58,557 nt of DNA from Clostridioides difficile (GTDB lineage: Bacteria > Bacillota > Clostridia > Peptostreptococcales > Peptostreptococcaceae), in contig NZ_OEZH01000102.1 in NCBI RefSeq assembly GCF_900243075.1, positions 1 to 58,557 of the forward strand. The letters run 5' to 3'. Of this stretch, positions 35,445-44,636 are shown piece after piece. Numbering within the stretch: the stretch's first letter is position 1; each line of letters starts with the position of its first letter. The notes under the pieces were generated by a model. That model had not been told where the DNA came from. It saw nothing but the letters and a program-made list of their open reading frames with translations, and ran no database searches. The translations under genes and the position numbers were made by a program.

Positions 35445-35522
35445 AAATAGAACAGATTATAAATAATGCACCCTTTCGCACTTATCAAGAGTAAATTTAA
35501 AAAAAACTGTAAAAAACTAAAT

Positions 35523-35545
35523 CTATACATAATATATATGTATAG
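35523..35545. repeat. Inverted repeat CTATACAT / ATGTATAG
   Basis: 8-bp arms around AATATAT near the left edge. The arm CTATACAT recurs near the right edge (about 40999-41006, followed by ACTATACTTA). Candidate recombinase-binding repeat. Confidence 0.4.
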
Positions 35546-35554
35546 TATGTAGTA

Positions 35555-35592
35555 TTAATAAAGCCCAGCAAATAATTTGCTGGACTTTAATT
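35555..35592 (-). terminator. Terminator of the cargo gene
   Basis: AAAGCCCAGCAAA (35560-35572) pairs with TTTGCTGGACTTT (35576-35588) with one mismatch; weak T-tract on the minus strand. Confidence 0.7.
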
Positions 35593-35650
35593 CGTAATAT
35601 ATTAATATTGTTCATCAAAACTTCCCTGCAAATTGGAAGCTCTACTTCTA

Positions 35651-37231
35651 TTATTTGTATTTTTGCAAAAACTCTTTATCCTTATGTATATATTTTCTAT
35701 CAAACCGTTGGGTATAATCTGTAATATACAACTCATCGCTTTTAGTTTTGATTTCTATGTTACTATGTTCTTTATAGAAGCCAAACACGTTCAATTCATC
35801 TAAAGCTGAAATAATATTATGATTTATTTGTCTAAAATTAAGATATCCAAGGAACTCTTTGTATGAATTACATTCCTGCGTAATAATATCTAAATCATAA
35901 ATATTTACAACATACGGTACTACACTTATATTCTTATCGATCTCAATATACTTTGTAATTTCCGATGGAATAATGCCAAAATTCTCAGCAGTTATACAAA
36001 CAATATATTTCACAGCGGTATCATTAATATGGACTTCTTGCGCTCTTTCCTCTACATATTTTATAAAGGTTTTTCCATCTTGCACTCGCTTTATTGAACG
36101 TATACCTTGCTTATACGCTACACCAATTGCTTTATATACATCTTTTTTTATATCATCATTACTTCCATTTAACGCATTAAGTGTTAAAACTTTGCTTTTA
36201 CACTCACAAAATAATGTTCCTTCTGGCATACATACAGTTACATCAGCCTCACCATCTTCATCAGAATATTTCAACAAACTTAATATATTTTCTTTTTTAG
36301 CTATTCTTTTAAAATACAATTGAGTGAGCTCTTCTACTACATCGCCCCTATTTTTTGTATATATACCCACTACTTTTTTATCAAAAATCTTTTCAGCAAT
36401 AAAAGTATAGTGAAAAAGTTTTGGTAAATTCATTAATGTTGAAAATAACAATGGCATATAAACATATTTCCCAAAATCGATAAATGGCTTGGACATCAAG
36501 ATTTTAAGTTCTTCTAAATCTACCTTTTTGTATTCTCCTACAAAAGCATTAACACTCAAATAATCACAGATACAATCTACCTCTTCTGAATCAATAACTT
36601 TTCGTAAATCATCTTTATTTATTCTGAAAACATATCCTTCTTTTATACTAGGGAGTTGTGGATTAATCTCTCTACAAAATACTTTTATCATATTTTTGAA
36701 TTTATATTTATTCGAATGGGCTTTTGTAACTCTAACTCCATATGTATAAAAAATATATAAAATCATTTTCTTGTATGAAGTAAAAGTAAATCCTAACTTA
36801 GCTTTTATTTCTTGATCTAATGGAGAATACAATCTTTCTGCAAAGCTAATAAGCTGATGGATATATCCATCTCCACGAAATGCTATATTTTTCAACTTCA
36901 TATGCTGTGATTGTAAAAAGGCTTCTTTTTCTTCATCTTTTGCACTTGCCATCTTTAGAGTTTGGGTAAATAATTCCTTAATATTTGGAGTAAAAGCCTC
37001 TTTACAATATTCTTTTAATTTGAGATAATCTCCCCATTCAAACAGCTTATTACCACTCTCTTTACAGCTAAATAATGCATTAGTTGCAAGATACTCAGAT
37101 GCAGGTATTAATGAATCTACACCATTACCATATGACAGCATCTGCATTTCAATTATTCCTGACATAACATCCTCTAACGAATATTGTGATAGGAATTTCA
37201 CTATTTCATCTGTATTGTTCATTTTAATCAT
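35651..37231 (-). CDS. Transposon cargo protein with PD-(D/E)XK-like nuclease signature
   Basis: 526 aa from the ATG at 37231 (AAAGGA 7 nt upstream); an in-frame TTG at 37258 lies before that SD. No full-length family is recognised. The region about 315-370 reads NRGDVVEELTQLYF, then DEDGEADVTVCMPEGTLFCECKSK: an N-terminal Glu, then Asp, then E-x-K at the spacing of PD-(D/E)XK endonucleases of the Mrr/NERD kind. The rest is helical, with no membrane segment. As sole cargo of a transposon it could be a defence nuclease. It is separated from tnpC by 112 nt holding -10-like TATAAT, so it may have its own promoter. The nuclease assignment is from motif spacing only. Confidence 0.6.
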   Translation of the reverse strand: MIKMNNTDEIVKFLSQYSLEDVMSGIIEMQMLSYGNGVDSLIPASEYLATNALFSCKESGNKLFEWGDYLKLKEYCKEAFTPNIKELFTQTLKMASAKDEEKEAFLQSQHMKLKNIAFRGDGYIHQLISFAERLYSPLDQEIKAKLGFTFTSYKKMILYIFYTYGVRVTKAHSNKYKFKNMIKVFCREINPQLPSIKEGYVFRINKDDLRKVIDSEEVDCICDYLSVNAFVGEYKKVDLEELKILMSKPFIDFGKYVYMPLLFSTLMNLPKLFHYTFIAEKIFDKKVVGIYTKNRGDVVEELTQLYFKRIAKKENILSLLKYSDEDGEADVTVCMPEGTLFCECKSKVLTLNALNGSNDDIKKDVYKAIGVAYKQGIRSIKRVQDGKTFIKYVEERAQEVHINDTAVKYIVCITAENFGIIPSEITKYIEIDKNISVVPYVVNIYDLDIITQECNSYKEFLGYLNFRQINHNIISALDELNVFGFYKEHSNIEIKTKSDELYITDYTQRFDRKYIHKDKEFLQKYK

Positions 37232-37343
37232 CAACCTATCCTTTCTATTGTTACACAAATTCCTATTTATCTATATGCTATCTAATGTATAGCTATTTTG
37301 CATTATATAACAATTGCGAATTATAATCTATAATATGCTTATA

Positions 37344-37724
37344 TTATAGTTGTTTATATATATCAGCATAATTAACTTTAAGTTGATCTCTAAGTTCTTT
37401 ATTTTCTTCTTCAAGTCTTTTAATTTTTCTTTTTAAACTTGCAATAATAGCATCCTTATTGTTATCATTCATTTCTCTTTTAACTTGTGATGGAGTAGGA
37501 ACTTGCGATTGTTGATACCTAAGTGTTTCTATTCGTTCTCTAATAGCCTTATTATCATACAAAGTTTTTTTAGTAATACCACTTTCACTTGCAACGCTAT
37601 TAAAATTGATAGGCTTTTGAGCCTTTATAAGCCTTTGTATTGCTTTATCTACTTTTTCTTGTGTAATAGATTTGCGTTTACTATGTAACTCTTTTAAATG
37701 CTCTACACGATTATAATCACTCAT
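37344..37724 (-). CDS. tnpC: TnpC-like accessory protein of Tn554 family
   Basis: 126 aa. The N-terminal part holds a helix-turn-helix-like segment (INFNSVASESGITKKTLYDN), and residues about 85-120 are a coiled coil (IIASLKRKIKRLEEENKELRDQL). Size and place right after tnpB match Tn554 TnpC, which affects transposition frequency and orientation. Its start touches the stop of tnpB (no gap), so translation is coupled. Confidence 0.85.
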   Translation of the reverse strand: MSDYNRVEHLKELHSKRKSITQEKVDKAIQRLIKAQKPINFNSVASESGITKKTLYDNKAIRERIETLRYQQSQVPTPSQVKREMNDNNKDAIIASLKRKIKRLEEENKELRDQLKVNYADIYKQL

Positions 37725-39839
37725 TTAATCCACCTTCTTTAACTTATCTAATCTGCTGTAAACCAAACTTCCTTTTGATATTTTAGAGTAAATATCTTCA
37801 TATAGTTTAAGTAATTCTTCATTTTCATTCGCCATTTCAGTTCTGTTATACATCTTTGCATTTTCAATCATAGCTTTAGCTGAGTTTATTAATAGCTCAT
37901 ACTTAATAGTATCACCTTCAAATGCTCCAACACATAAGTCTTTACAAGGACTTCCATTATTACAAGTTAAACAAGGGGGTTGCTTAGCATAACTACATTT
38001 ACCATTTTTTCTTTGCATACAAGTACCATAAGGTGTATCAAGAGCATTTAATTTATGATTGGTATATAGCATATCTATAATATCAGATGGTATTTCACCA
38101 TCATTTTCTTCTTTTAATTTATCACTTTCATCAAAACTAAATATACCTTGTTTTACTACTTTATCAAAGACTCTTCTTTTAGTGTCATCAAGTAACTTAG
38201 CATATCTCATAGTCATTTCTGGTGATGCATGAGCTAATAATTCTTGTACTGTAAGTATATCAGCACCTCCATTTAACATTTTAATAGCAAAAGTATGTCT
38301 AAAAGAATGATTTTTTAAATGATACCTATTTCCAATCTCATCAGTTATGTTATAATCTATTGCTAATAAATTTAGTTTATCTTTGACCCATTGTTGATTA
38401 TATGGTTTACCTTTTCGAGAGCCTTTATATCTAACAAATATATAATTTTCTGGATTATTATCTTCATTACTATTTTTTTTAGCAGTATCAATTAATACAG
38501 CCAACATGTTAGCAAGTTCATCATCAATAGGTATTCTATGACCTTTTACATAAGTTTTCTCTATATCAGTTTCAACCCAAAATTTATTATTTAATTTAAC
38601 TAAACAATCTTGTTTCAAGCCTAAAACATCTGATATTCTGAGTCCTGTTTTAAACATAGTATAAACTACTGGAACAACATCTTTATGAAGATTATTTATA
38701 CTATCAAATAATTGTTGCAACACAAAGTCTGGAACATAGTCTATTTGATCATTAGACTTTTTATGAACTTTAGGCCTATCTTCTGAAAATATTAAAACTC
38801 TTACATCTTTTATAGGTGCAATATTATATTCTCTTATTTGAATATCATATAGAAACTTTTGAATAATATTTAATGACCATGAAATATACAACTTGGGATT
38901 AGAGTTTTTTTGAGTTAAATTTTCTTTAGTATATATATTTAACCATTCTATATATTTTAACATATGAGACCTTTGTAAGGCTTTTAAATCATTCCAAGTA
39001 GACTCTAATTCACATATATAATTTACAAACCTAGGAATACATATTAAATAATTTACTGCTGTACTCCATGAGAATTTATTGTTTGAAATTAATCTTTGCT
39101 TTATATATTTCTTAACCTCTTCTCTTATATTCACATTTTTTATTTTATTAAAATCTATCTGATGATTGTTACTTTTAGATTTGTTATAAGTAATTCCATA
39201 TTTATCTAGATTTCTAACATCCCATTTATCTTTTTCCCATTCTTTTCGTTCATCAGTTAAAGTATTGAATGAACCTATTATAAATTCTAAAAAATTAGCA
39301 ATAGCAGTTGTTGAAAAATACTCTTTCCCAGATAATTTAGACCAAGTATTATGTCTTTGCATAGTTTTTATATTATTAGCACTTAACCAATCTATCCATT
39401 GAATATTTGCTTTTTCTAAATCTAATTCTTTTAGAGAGTTTATATTGGTATATTTTTTATTAATAAATTCAGATAAATTTTTTACTAAGTATTTTTTATT
39501 TGTTAAAACTGATTGTAATTTCCATTCATCAGAAAATAATTTACTATAAACTATAAATTTAATTTCTTTATTTAAATTCTTATTATTAAATGAAAAGTAG
39601 ATATTCTTATTACGATATTTATAATTTTTAGCTTGTTCTTTAAACTGCTCTATATTACCAAAGAATTCTATATGCCATTTATCATTTTCTAAGAAATAAT
39701 TTGTAGATATTTCTGTATATGTTACCGATTTATCTTTATTGATTGTTTTTTCGGTATACTTAGATAAAGTTTCAATTATTTTATCTTTTGGTACATCTAC
39801 AGTATTGTGTGTGAAAATACTGGTTATATCAGTTGTCAT
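37725..39839 (-). CDS. tnpB: TnpB-type tyrosine recombinase of Tn554 family
   Basis: 704 aa. A long N-terminal region of unknown fold (1-250) and a core-binding domain precede the catalytic domain at about 370-570. Catalytic residues are seen: Arg in FKTGLRISDVLGL, His-x-x-Arg in NHSFRHTFA, His in ELLAHASPEMT and Tyr in MRYAKL. A Cys-rich C-terminal stretch (CMQRKNGKCSYAKQPPCLTC, then CKDLC) probably binds zinc; it is typical of this recombinase group. It works with TnpA. It is unrelated to the IS605 TnpB at the start of this window despite the shared name. Confidence 0.92.
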   Translation of the reverse strand: MTTDITSIFTHNTVDVPKDKIIETLSKYTEKTINKDKSVTYTEISTNYFLENDKWHIEFFGNIEQFKEQAKNYKYRNKNIYFSFNNKNLNKEIKFIVYSKLFSDEWKLQSVLTNKKYLVKNLSEFINKKYTNINSLKELDLEKANIQWIDWLSANNIKTMQRHNTWSKLSGKEYFSTTAIANFLEFIIGSFNTLTDERKEWEKDKWDVRNLDKYGITYNKSKSNNHQIDFNKIKNVNIREEVKKYIKQRLISNNKFSWSTAVNYLICIPRFVNYICELESTWNDLKALQRSHMLKYIEWLNIYTKENLTQKNSNPKLYISWSLNIIQKFLYDIQIREYNIAPIKDVRVLIFSEDRPKVHKKSNDQIDYVPDFVLQQLFDSINNLHKDVVPVVYTMFKTGLRISDVLGLKQDCLVKLNNKFWVETDIEKTYVKGHRIPIDDELANMLAVLIDTAKKNSNEDNNPENYIFVRYKGSRKGKPYNQQWVKDKLNLLAIDYNITDEIGNRYHLKNHSFRHTFAIKMLNGGADILTVQELLAHASPEMTMRYAKLLDDTKRRVFDKVVKQGIFSFDESDKLKEENDGEIPSDIIDMLYTNHKLNALDTPYGTCMQRKNGKCSYAKQPPCLTCNNGSPCKDLCVGAFEGDTIKYELLINSAKAMIENAKMYNRTEMANENEELLKLYEDIYSKISKGSLVYSRLDKLKKVD

Positions 39840-40962
39840 TAGTATCTCCTTTACGTATTTTAAATGATGGTTGTGCTATTTCCCAATTCGACCTTGTATC
39901 TTTGTCAGATGGATGTAGATACATATTCATAGTAGTTTGTATCTGTCTGTGTCCTAGACGCTCTTGTACTTGCTTTATATCTTTTGTAGTCTGATAGTAT
40001 ATAGTTGCATGAGTATGTCTTAAAAGATGAGCATGAACATCTATACCTGTCTTTTGTTTTAGCCTTTTGAATAAATCACTGACGTCTTGATACTCCAAAG
40101 GCTGTCCTTTGTTTTTACCTCTTAGTTTTACGAATATAAAGTTAGTATCTATTTCTAATTCATCTAAAATATCATAAGCATAATCGTCAAAAAAATCTAT
40201 TAATTCTTGAGATACATGTATCTCTCTTTCACCTGTTTTTAGACTTGCTCTATTTGAAAGTTCACCTCTGTTAACCAACTTAATCCTATGACCTTTATTA
40301 TGGTCAAATAAAATATCTTCGATAAATAAAGAAAGGGCTTCGCCTATTCTAAGTCCTGTTTCAAATAATAGTTTTATTAAAAATTCATCCCTGATATTAG
40401 TTGTAGCATCATATACTTTCTGTATTTCTTCTTTAGTTAGAATTTTCACTTTACGTCTAGGTTCTTTAACTTTTAATATATTCTTACTTGAAGCCTTAGA
40501 TTTATTAACGTGATATAGAAAGTCTTTATAGTATTTATGTCTTCCAGTAAATACTTGTTTCATAAGTTTATCAACCATATCATTGTTTATTTCTTCTGTT
40601 CTATACAAATAATCATAAAAGTTGGTTACAACTGTTATAGTTAAATTTACTGTTTTTTCAGTTCTCTTAGCCTTAGTTGATTTTAATGCAACAACTTTAC
40701 TGTTTTCATACGGATTTCTAAGCCATACTACAAAGCCAGACAACATATTAATATTAACTTTTCTGTAATCTATATCTATTTCTTGTAAATATTCAAAATA
40801 TAGTTTCAATGAGTAGGCATATGTCTTTTGGGTATTGAAACTCTTTTCACTACTATCAATATATTTTAGGTATCTTGCTACTGGTATTATTGGTAATCCA
40901 TTTTCATCAACTAATAAATACCTTATTTGATTATTATCTAGCTTTACTTCTTGTACTTTCAT
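39829..40962 (-). CDS. tnpA: TnpA-type tyrosine recombinase of Tn554 family
   Basis: 377 aa. N-terminal SAM-like core-binding domain (about 30-150) and catalytic domain (about 175-365) with Arg in FETGLRIGEALSL, HxxR in HLLRHTHAT, His in RLGHRQIQT and Tyr in MNMYLH. Size matches Tn554 TnpA (361 aa). It overlaps tnpB by 11 nt and is the first gene of the transposition operon. SD AAGAAGGTGAA is present on the minus strand just upstream. Confidence 0.92.
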   Translation of the reverse strand: MKVQEVKLDNNQIRYLLVDENGLPIIPVARYLKYIDSSEKSFNTQKTYAYSLKLYFEYLQEIDIDYRKVNINMLSGFVVWLRNPYENSKVVALKSTKAKRTEKTVNLTITVVTNFYDYLYRTEEINNDMVDKLMKQVFTGRHKYYKDFLYHVNKSKASSKNILKVKEPRRKVKILTKEEIQKVYDATTNIRDEFLIKLLFETGLRIGEALSLFIEDILFDHNKGHRIKLVNRGELSNRASLKTGEREIHVSQELIDFFDDYAYDILDELEIDTNFIFVKLRGKNKGQPLEYQDVSDLFKRLKQKTGIDVHAHLLRHTHATIYYQTTKDIKQVQERLGHRQIQTTMNMYLHPSDKDTRSNWEIAQPSFKIRKGDTNDN

Positions 40963-41161
40963 ATTTGGTTCACCTTCTTCTTATTTAGGTTATAATATAC
41001 TATACATACTATACTTATTTATATAACTATTTTTATTAAGTATACTATATAAAAAAAGATATAGGCTTAGTATTTATTTTATACTAACTATCCTATATCT
41101 ATATTACTATATTTAACTTGGTGAGGGTGCATTTATCATTATATTAGTCATTTTGGAAAAT
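40963..41161. promoter_or_regulatory. Right end of the Tn554-like element, promoter and hairpin
   Basis: About 200 nt without a gene. It contains repeats of TATACTATAC (40985-41050) that probably include the tnpA promoter and recombinase sites. It also holds a strong hairpin at 41057-41100 (AGATATAGG/CCTATATCT outer arms, TTAGTAT/ATACTAA inner arms) and the inverted decamer at 41124-41133. Confidence 0.55.
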
Positions 41162-41217
41162 AAAAAAGGAGTTGAACTTAAAATTAGATTAGAAAAATTA
41201 ATTTTGAGACAACTCCA
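41162..41217 (-). terminator. Terminator of the flavodiiron gene
   Basis: On the minus strand GGAGTTG pairs with CAACTCC followed by six T. It marks the right limit of the ancestral sequence. Confidence 0.85.
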
Positions 41218-41278
41218 TTTTAATTTATTTTTAAATATAAAATCATTTATTTTAAATAATATTATGTGTGATTAATGG

Positions 41279-42472
41279 CTATTTAACTAATTTTGCAAAT
41301 TCTGCACCAAATGCCATACACTCTTTTAATGTCTCTTCACTAGGGAAGAATTTTTTCTTAAGAGATTCTACAGGCATTTTGAATGACATAGATTTAAGTA
41401 AAGTTTCAGCCATAGTTATACCTTCACCACTCCAACCAAATGAACCAAATACTCCTGCTATCTTGCCTTGGTTAGCCATTGGGTCTATAACAGAGAATAA
41501 ATCCCACATAGGTTTAACCATAGTTTTGTTTATAGTTGGAGAACCTAATAGTATTACTTTTGATACTACTAATGTATCGTGCATTTCTGTTAATGTCATA
41601 TCTTCTAAATCATATAATTCAGCCTTTGCACCTTCTTTATCAAGTCCTTCTTTTATCTTTTTAGCCATCTCTAAAGTATTGCTATAAGCTGATAAGTAGA
41701 ATATAGAAACTTGGTTCTGATTAGTCGTATTAACAGCTTCTGTAGACCACTCAACATATCTTTTAACAGCAGCCATTGGGTCTTTAGTAAGCATTGGACC
41801 ATGAGAAGTCAATATAGTATCAAATTCTATGTTTAGTCCTACCACCTTATCTACAGCACTTAAAACATGTTTAGCAAATGGCTTAACTATACAATCATAG
41901 TAGTGTTTAGCTGATTTTAGATAATCTTCACTATTTACTACATCTGCATCAACACTTGCAAAGTGACAACCAAATGCATCACAAGTTAAAAGAGTCTTCT
42001 CCTCCTCAATGTAAGTAAACATTGTATCAACCCAATGTAAGAATGGAGCAGTTATAAATCTAAGATTTCTTTTACCGATATTTAAAACTTCACCATCTTT
42101 TATTACATGACAATTAAAAGGTCTATTTATTTGACCATCTAAGTACAGCTTAGCAGCTTTAGTACAATAAACTTCTATATTAGGATTTATATCTAATAAG
42201 TATTTTAAGCTACCTGCATGGTCTGGTTCTGTATGATGAATTACAACATAGTCGATTTTAGCTATATCAGTAACTTCTGATAGATTACTTAAGAATTCAT
42301 CTTTAAAATTTGCTTTTACTGTGTCAAATAAAACCGTTTTTTCGTCCTTGATTAAATAAGAGTTGTAAGTTGTCCCAAACTCAGTTTCCATTATTATGTC
42401 GAATACTTTTAAACCTTCATCTACTACGCCAGTAAAGTAGATATCTTTTTTTACTTCAAAAACTTTACTCAT
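41279..42472 (-). CDS. fdpA: Flavodiiron protein (O2/NO reductase)
   Basis: 397 aa. Residues 1-250 form a metallo-beta-lactamase-like diiron domain with H80-x-E82-x-D84-H85 in HHTEPDHAG, His in FLHWVDTM, Asp in CDAFGCH and His in SHGPM. Residues about 255-395 form a flavodoxin domain (FYLSAYSNTLEMAKKI, FGSFGWSGEG) for FMN. It has no rubredoxin or NADH-oxidase fusion, so it is a class A enzyme. It reduces O2 to water or NO to N2O in the cytosol and helps anaerobes survive air. SD AGGAGGG. From memory this is the gene often annotated norV (CD1157) in C. difficile. Confidence 0.93.
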   Translation of the reverse strand: MSKVFEVKKDIYFTGVVDEGLKVFDIIMETEFGTTYNSYLIKDEKTVLFDTVKANFKDEFLSNLSEVTDIAKIDYVVIHHTEPDHAGSLKYLLDINPNIEVYCTKAAKLYLDGQINRPFNCHVIKDGEVLNIGKRNLRFITAPFLHWVDTMFTYIEEEKTLLTCDAFGCHFASVDADVVNSEDYLKSAKHYYDCIVKPFAKHVLSAVDKVVGLNIEFDTILTSHGPMLTKDPMAAVKRYVEWSTEAVNTTNQNQVSIFYLSAYSNTLEMAKKIKEGLDKEGAKAELYDLEDMTLTEMHDTLVVSKVILLGSPTINKTMVKPMWDLFSVIDPMANQGKIAGVFGSFGWSGEGITMAETLLKSMSFKMPVESLKKKFFPSEETLKECMAFGAEFAKLVK

Positions 42473-42790
42473 TTTTAACCCTCCTAAAATTTATCATTAT
42501 ATAAGTAACATACCCCATTTTGAGGTGAATGAAACAAAAGATGTCATGATAAGTCATGTAAAACAATAGTTTTATGTTTATAATATATCATACTTTGTAA
42601 AAAATTTGTATTTCAATAAAAATTTAATAGAAAATATTCTTAAATATTTTTAGACACTCTATTTTGTGAATAATATAGATTTTAAATTCAATATTTTAGT
42701 TATATTTTTGATAGAAAATATTTTATCGTGTATAATATTACTTATAAATAAGAATAAAAATAAAGAGTTTGTTTGGAGGAATTTTAATAA
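42473..42790 (+). promoter_or_regulatory. Divergent promoter region; promoter of the radical SAM-rng-obg block
   Basis: TTGATA (42708-42713), 17 bp, TATAAT (42731-42736) is a near-perfect sigma-A promoter reading right. The other side holds a TATAAT (minus strand, about 42496-42501) for fdpA. No other structure is apparent. Confidence 0.8.
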
Positions 42791-44635
42791 ATGAATAAAG
42801 TAGACTTGAAAAAAATCTTAAAAAAAGTAGAAAAGCCTGCTAGATATCTTGGGAATGAAATAAATTCAATTCATAAAGATACTAGTAATAGTGAATTGAT
42901 AAGATATGCACATTGCTTTCCAGATTTATATGAAGTTGGTATGAGTCACTTAGGGAGTCATATATTATACGATGTAATAAATAAGGATGAAGACGTATTT
43001 TGTGAGAGAGTGTATTCTCCTGCGGTTGATATGGAAAATATAATGAGAGAAAAAAGTATACCATTATTTGCATTAGAGTCAAGAGAGCCTATAACAAACT
43101 TTGATTTTGTTACTTTTACACTTCAATATGAACTTTCATATACTAATATCTTAAATATATTAGATTTAGCCAATATACCAATATTAAAAGAAGAAAGAAC
43201 TTTGGAAGACCCATTTATAATGGTTGGTGGTCCTTGTGCTTATAATTCCGAACCATTAGCAGATTTTGTAGATGTAGTAATATTAGGTGAAGGTGAAGAG
43301 GTTAATTTAGAAGTAGTAAATGAGTATAAAGAATGGAAGAAAAATAAAACTACTAGAGAAGATTTTTTATATAAAATATCTAGTATAGAAGGAGTATACA
43401 TACCAAGTTTTTATGATGTCAAGTACAATGAAGATGGTACAGTTCAGAGTGTAACTCCTAATAGAGAAGGGATTACTAAAAACCCTACTAAGAGAATAAT
43501 AAAAGATGTTGAGACTGTAGACTATCCAGAAAAATTAATAGTACCTTATATAGATACTGTTCATGATAGAATAGTACTAGAATTATTCAGAGGATGTACT
43601 AGAGGATGTAGATTCTGTCAAGCGGGTATGATATACAGACCAATAAGAGAAAAAAGTGTTGAAAGACTTAAAGAAATATTGGATAAATTAGTTAAAAATA
43701 CTGGATATGATGAAATATCATTATCATCACTTAGTACCAGTGATTATAGTAAGCTATCTGAGCTTACTGATTATTTAGTAGATGAATATGCATCTAATAA
43801 TATTGGGATTTCGCTTCCATCTCTTAGGTTAGATAACTTTTCAATGGAAATTGCTGATAAAATACAACAAGTAAGAAAATCTGGACTTACTTTTGCTCCA
43901 GAAGCAGGAACTCAAAGACTTAGAGATGTTATAAATAAAGGTGTTACAGAAGAAGATTTGGAAAATGCAACAGAAAGAGCTTTTGAGATGGGATGGAATA
44001 GTGTCAAATTATATTTTATGATTGGTTTACCAACTGAAACTTATGATGATTTAGATGGAATAGCTAAGTTAGCCTATAAAGTTATTGATATTTATAGAAA
44101 AGTAAATGGAGGAAAATTAAAGAGAAGTTTTGGTGTTACAGTAAGTACCTCTACATTTGTACCAAAGCCATTTACACCTTTCCAATGGCATGGTCAAGAC
44201 ACTACAGAAGAAGTGGTTGAGAAACAAAAACATTTAGTAAATAAATTGAGAAACAACAATATAAAATACAATTACCATGATTCAAAAACTAGCTTAATGG
44301 AAGCTGTAGTAGCTAGAGGAGATAGAAGAATAGGAAAGGTAATATACGATGCCTTTAGACTAGGTGCAAAATTTGATGGATGGGCAGAACATTTTAATTT
44401 AGATATATGGAAAGAAGCTATGCAAAAGAATAATCTTTCTATAGATTTTTATGCACATAGAAATAGAAACTATGAAGAGGTATTTCCTTGGGACCATATA
44501 GATGTAGGTATTAGTAAAAAATTCTTGATTAGAGAAGATGAAAATGCTAAAAAAGAAAAAATCACTTCTGATTGTAGACATAATTGTAATGGATGTGGAA
44601 TAAATATACATGATATAGGAAGGGGGCTTTGCTAA
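42791..44635 (+). CDS. B12-binding-like radical SAM protein (TIGR03960 type)
   Basis: 614 aa. The N-terminal 190 residues resemble a cobalamin-binding Rossmann domain (YEVGMSHLGSHILYDVIN, VGGPCAYNSEPLADFVD). The radical SAM cluster is in RGCTRGCRFCQAGM (CxxxCxxC, about residues 271-278). The C-terminus ends with CRHNCNGCGIN, a second possible cluster. The protein belongs to a group always found next to a DUF2344 gene and RNase G or ribosomal protein genes; its substrate is not known to me, although rRNA or tRNA modification is suspected. The following gene starts 1 nt later. Confidence 0.88.
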   Translation: MNKVDLKKILKKVEKPARYLGNEINSIHKDTSNSELIRYAHCFPDLYEVGMSHLGSHILYDVINKDEDVFCERVYSPAVDMENIMREKSIPLFALESREPITNFDFVTFTLQYELSYTNILNILDLANIPILKEERTLEDPFIMVGGPCAYNSEPLADFVDVVILGEGEEVNLEVVNEYKEWKKNKTTREDFLYKISSIEGVYIPSFYDVKYNEDGTVQSVTPNREGITKNPTKRIIKDVETVDYPEKLIVPYIDTVHDRIVLELFRGCTRGCRFCQAGMIYRPIREKSVERLKEILDKLVKNTGYDEISLSSLSTSDYSKLSELTDYLVDEYASNNIGISLPSLRLDNFSMEIADKIQQVRKSGLTFAPEAGTQRLRDVINKGVTEEDLENATERAFEMGWNSVKLYFMIGLPTETYDDLDGIAKLAYKVIDIYRKVNGGKLKRSFGVTVSTSTFVPKPFTPFQWHGQDTTEEVVEKQKHLVNKLRNNNIKYNYHDSKTSLMEAVVARGDRRIGKVIYDAFRLGAKFDGWAEHFNLDIWKEAMQKNNLSIDFYAHRNRNYEEVFPWDHIDVGISKKFLIREDENAKKEKITSDCRHNCNGCGINIHDIGRGLC

Positions 44636-44636
44636 T

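Larger units (their letters stand above)
35465..41133 (-). mobile_element. Tn554-like transposon
   Basis: Minus-strand genes tnpA (377 aa), tnpB (704 aa) and tnpC (126 aa) overlap or abut in the order and approximate sizes of Tn554, followed by one cargo gene. Tn554 relatives move by tyrosine recombinases without target duplication. The limits given are the outer ends of an inverted decamer, AATGCACCCT at 35465-35474 and its complement at 41124-41133. Tn554 itself has no terminal repeats, so these limits are tentative; the true ends could lie up to some tens of bases away (34497-35464 left, 41134-41161 right). Confidence 0.75.
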
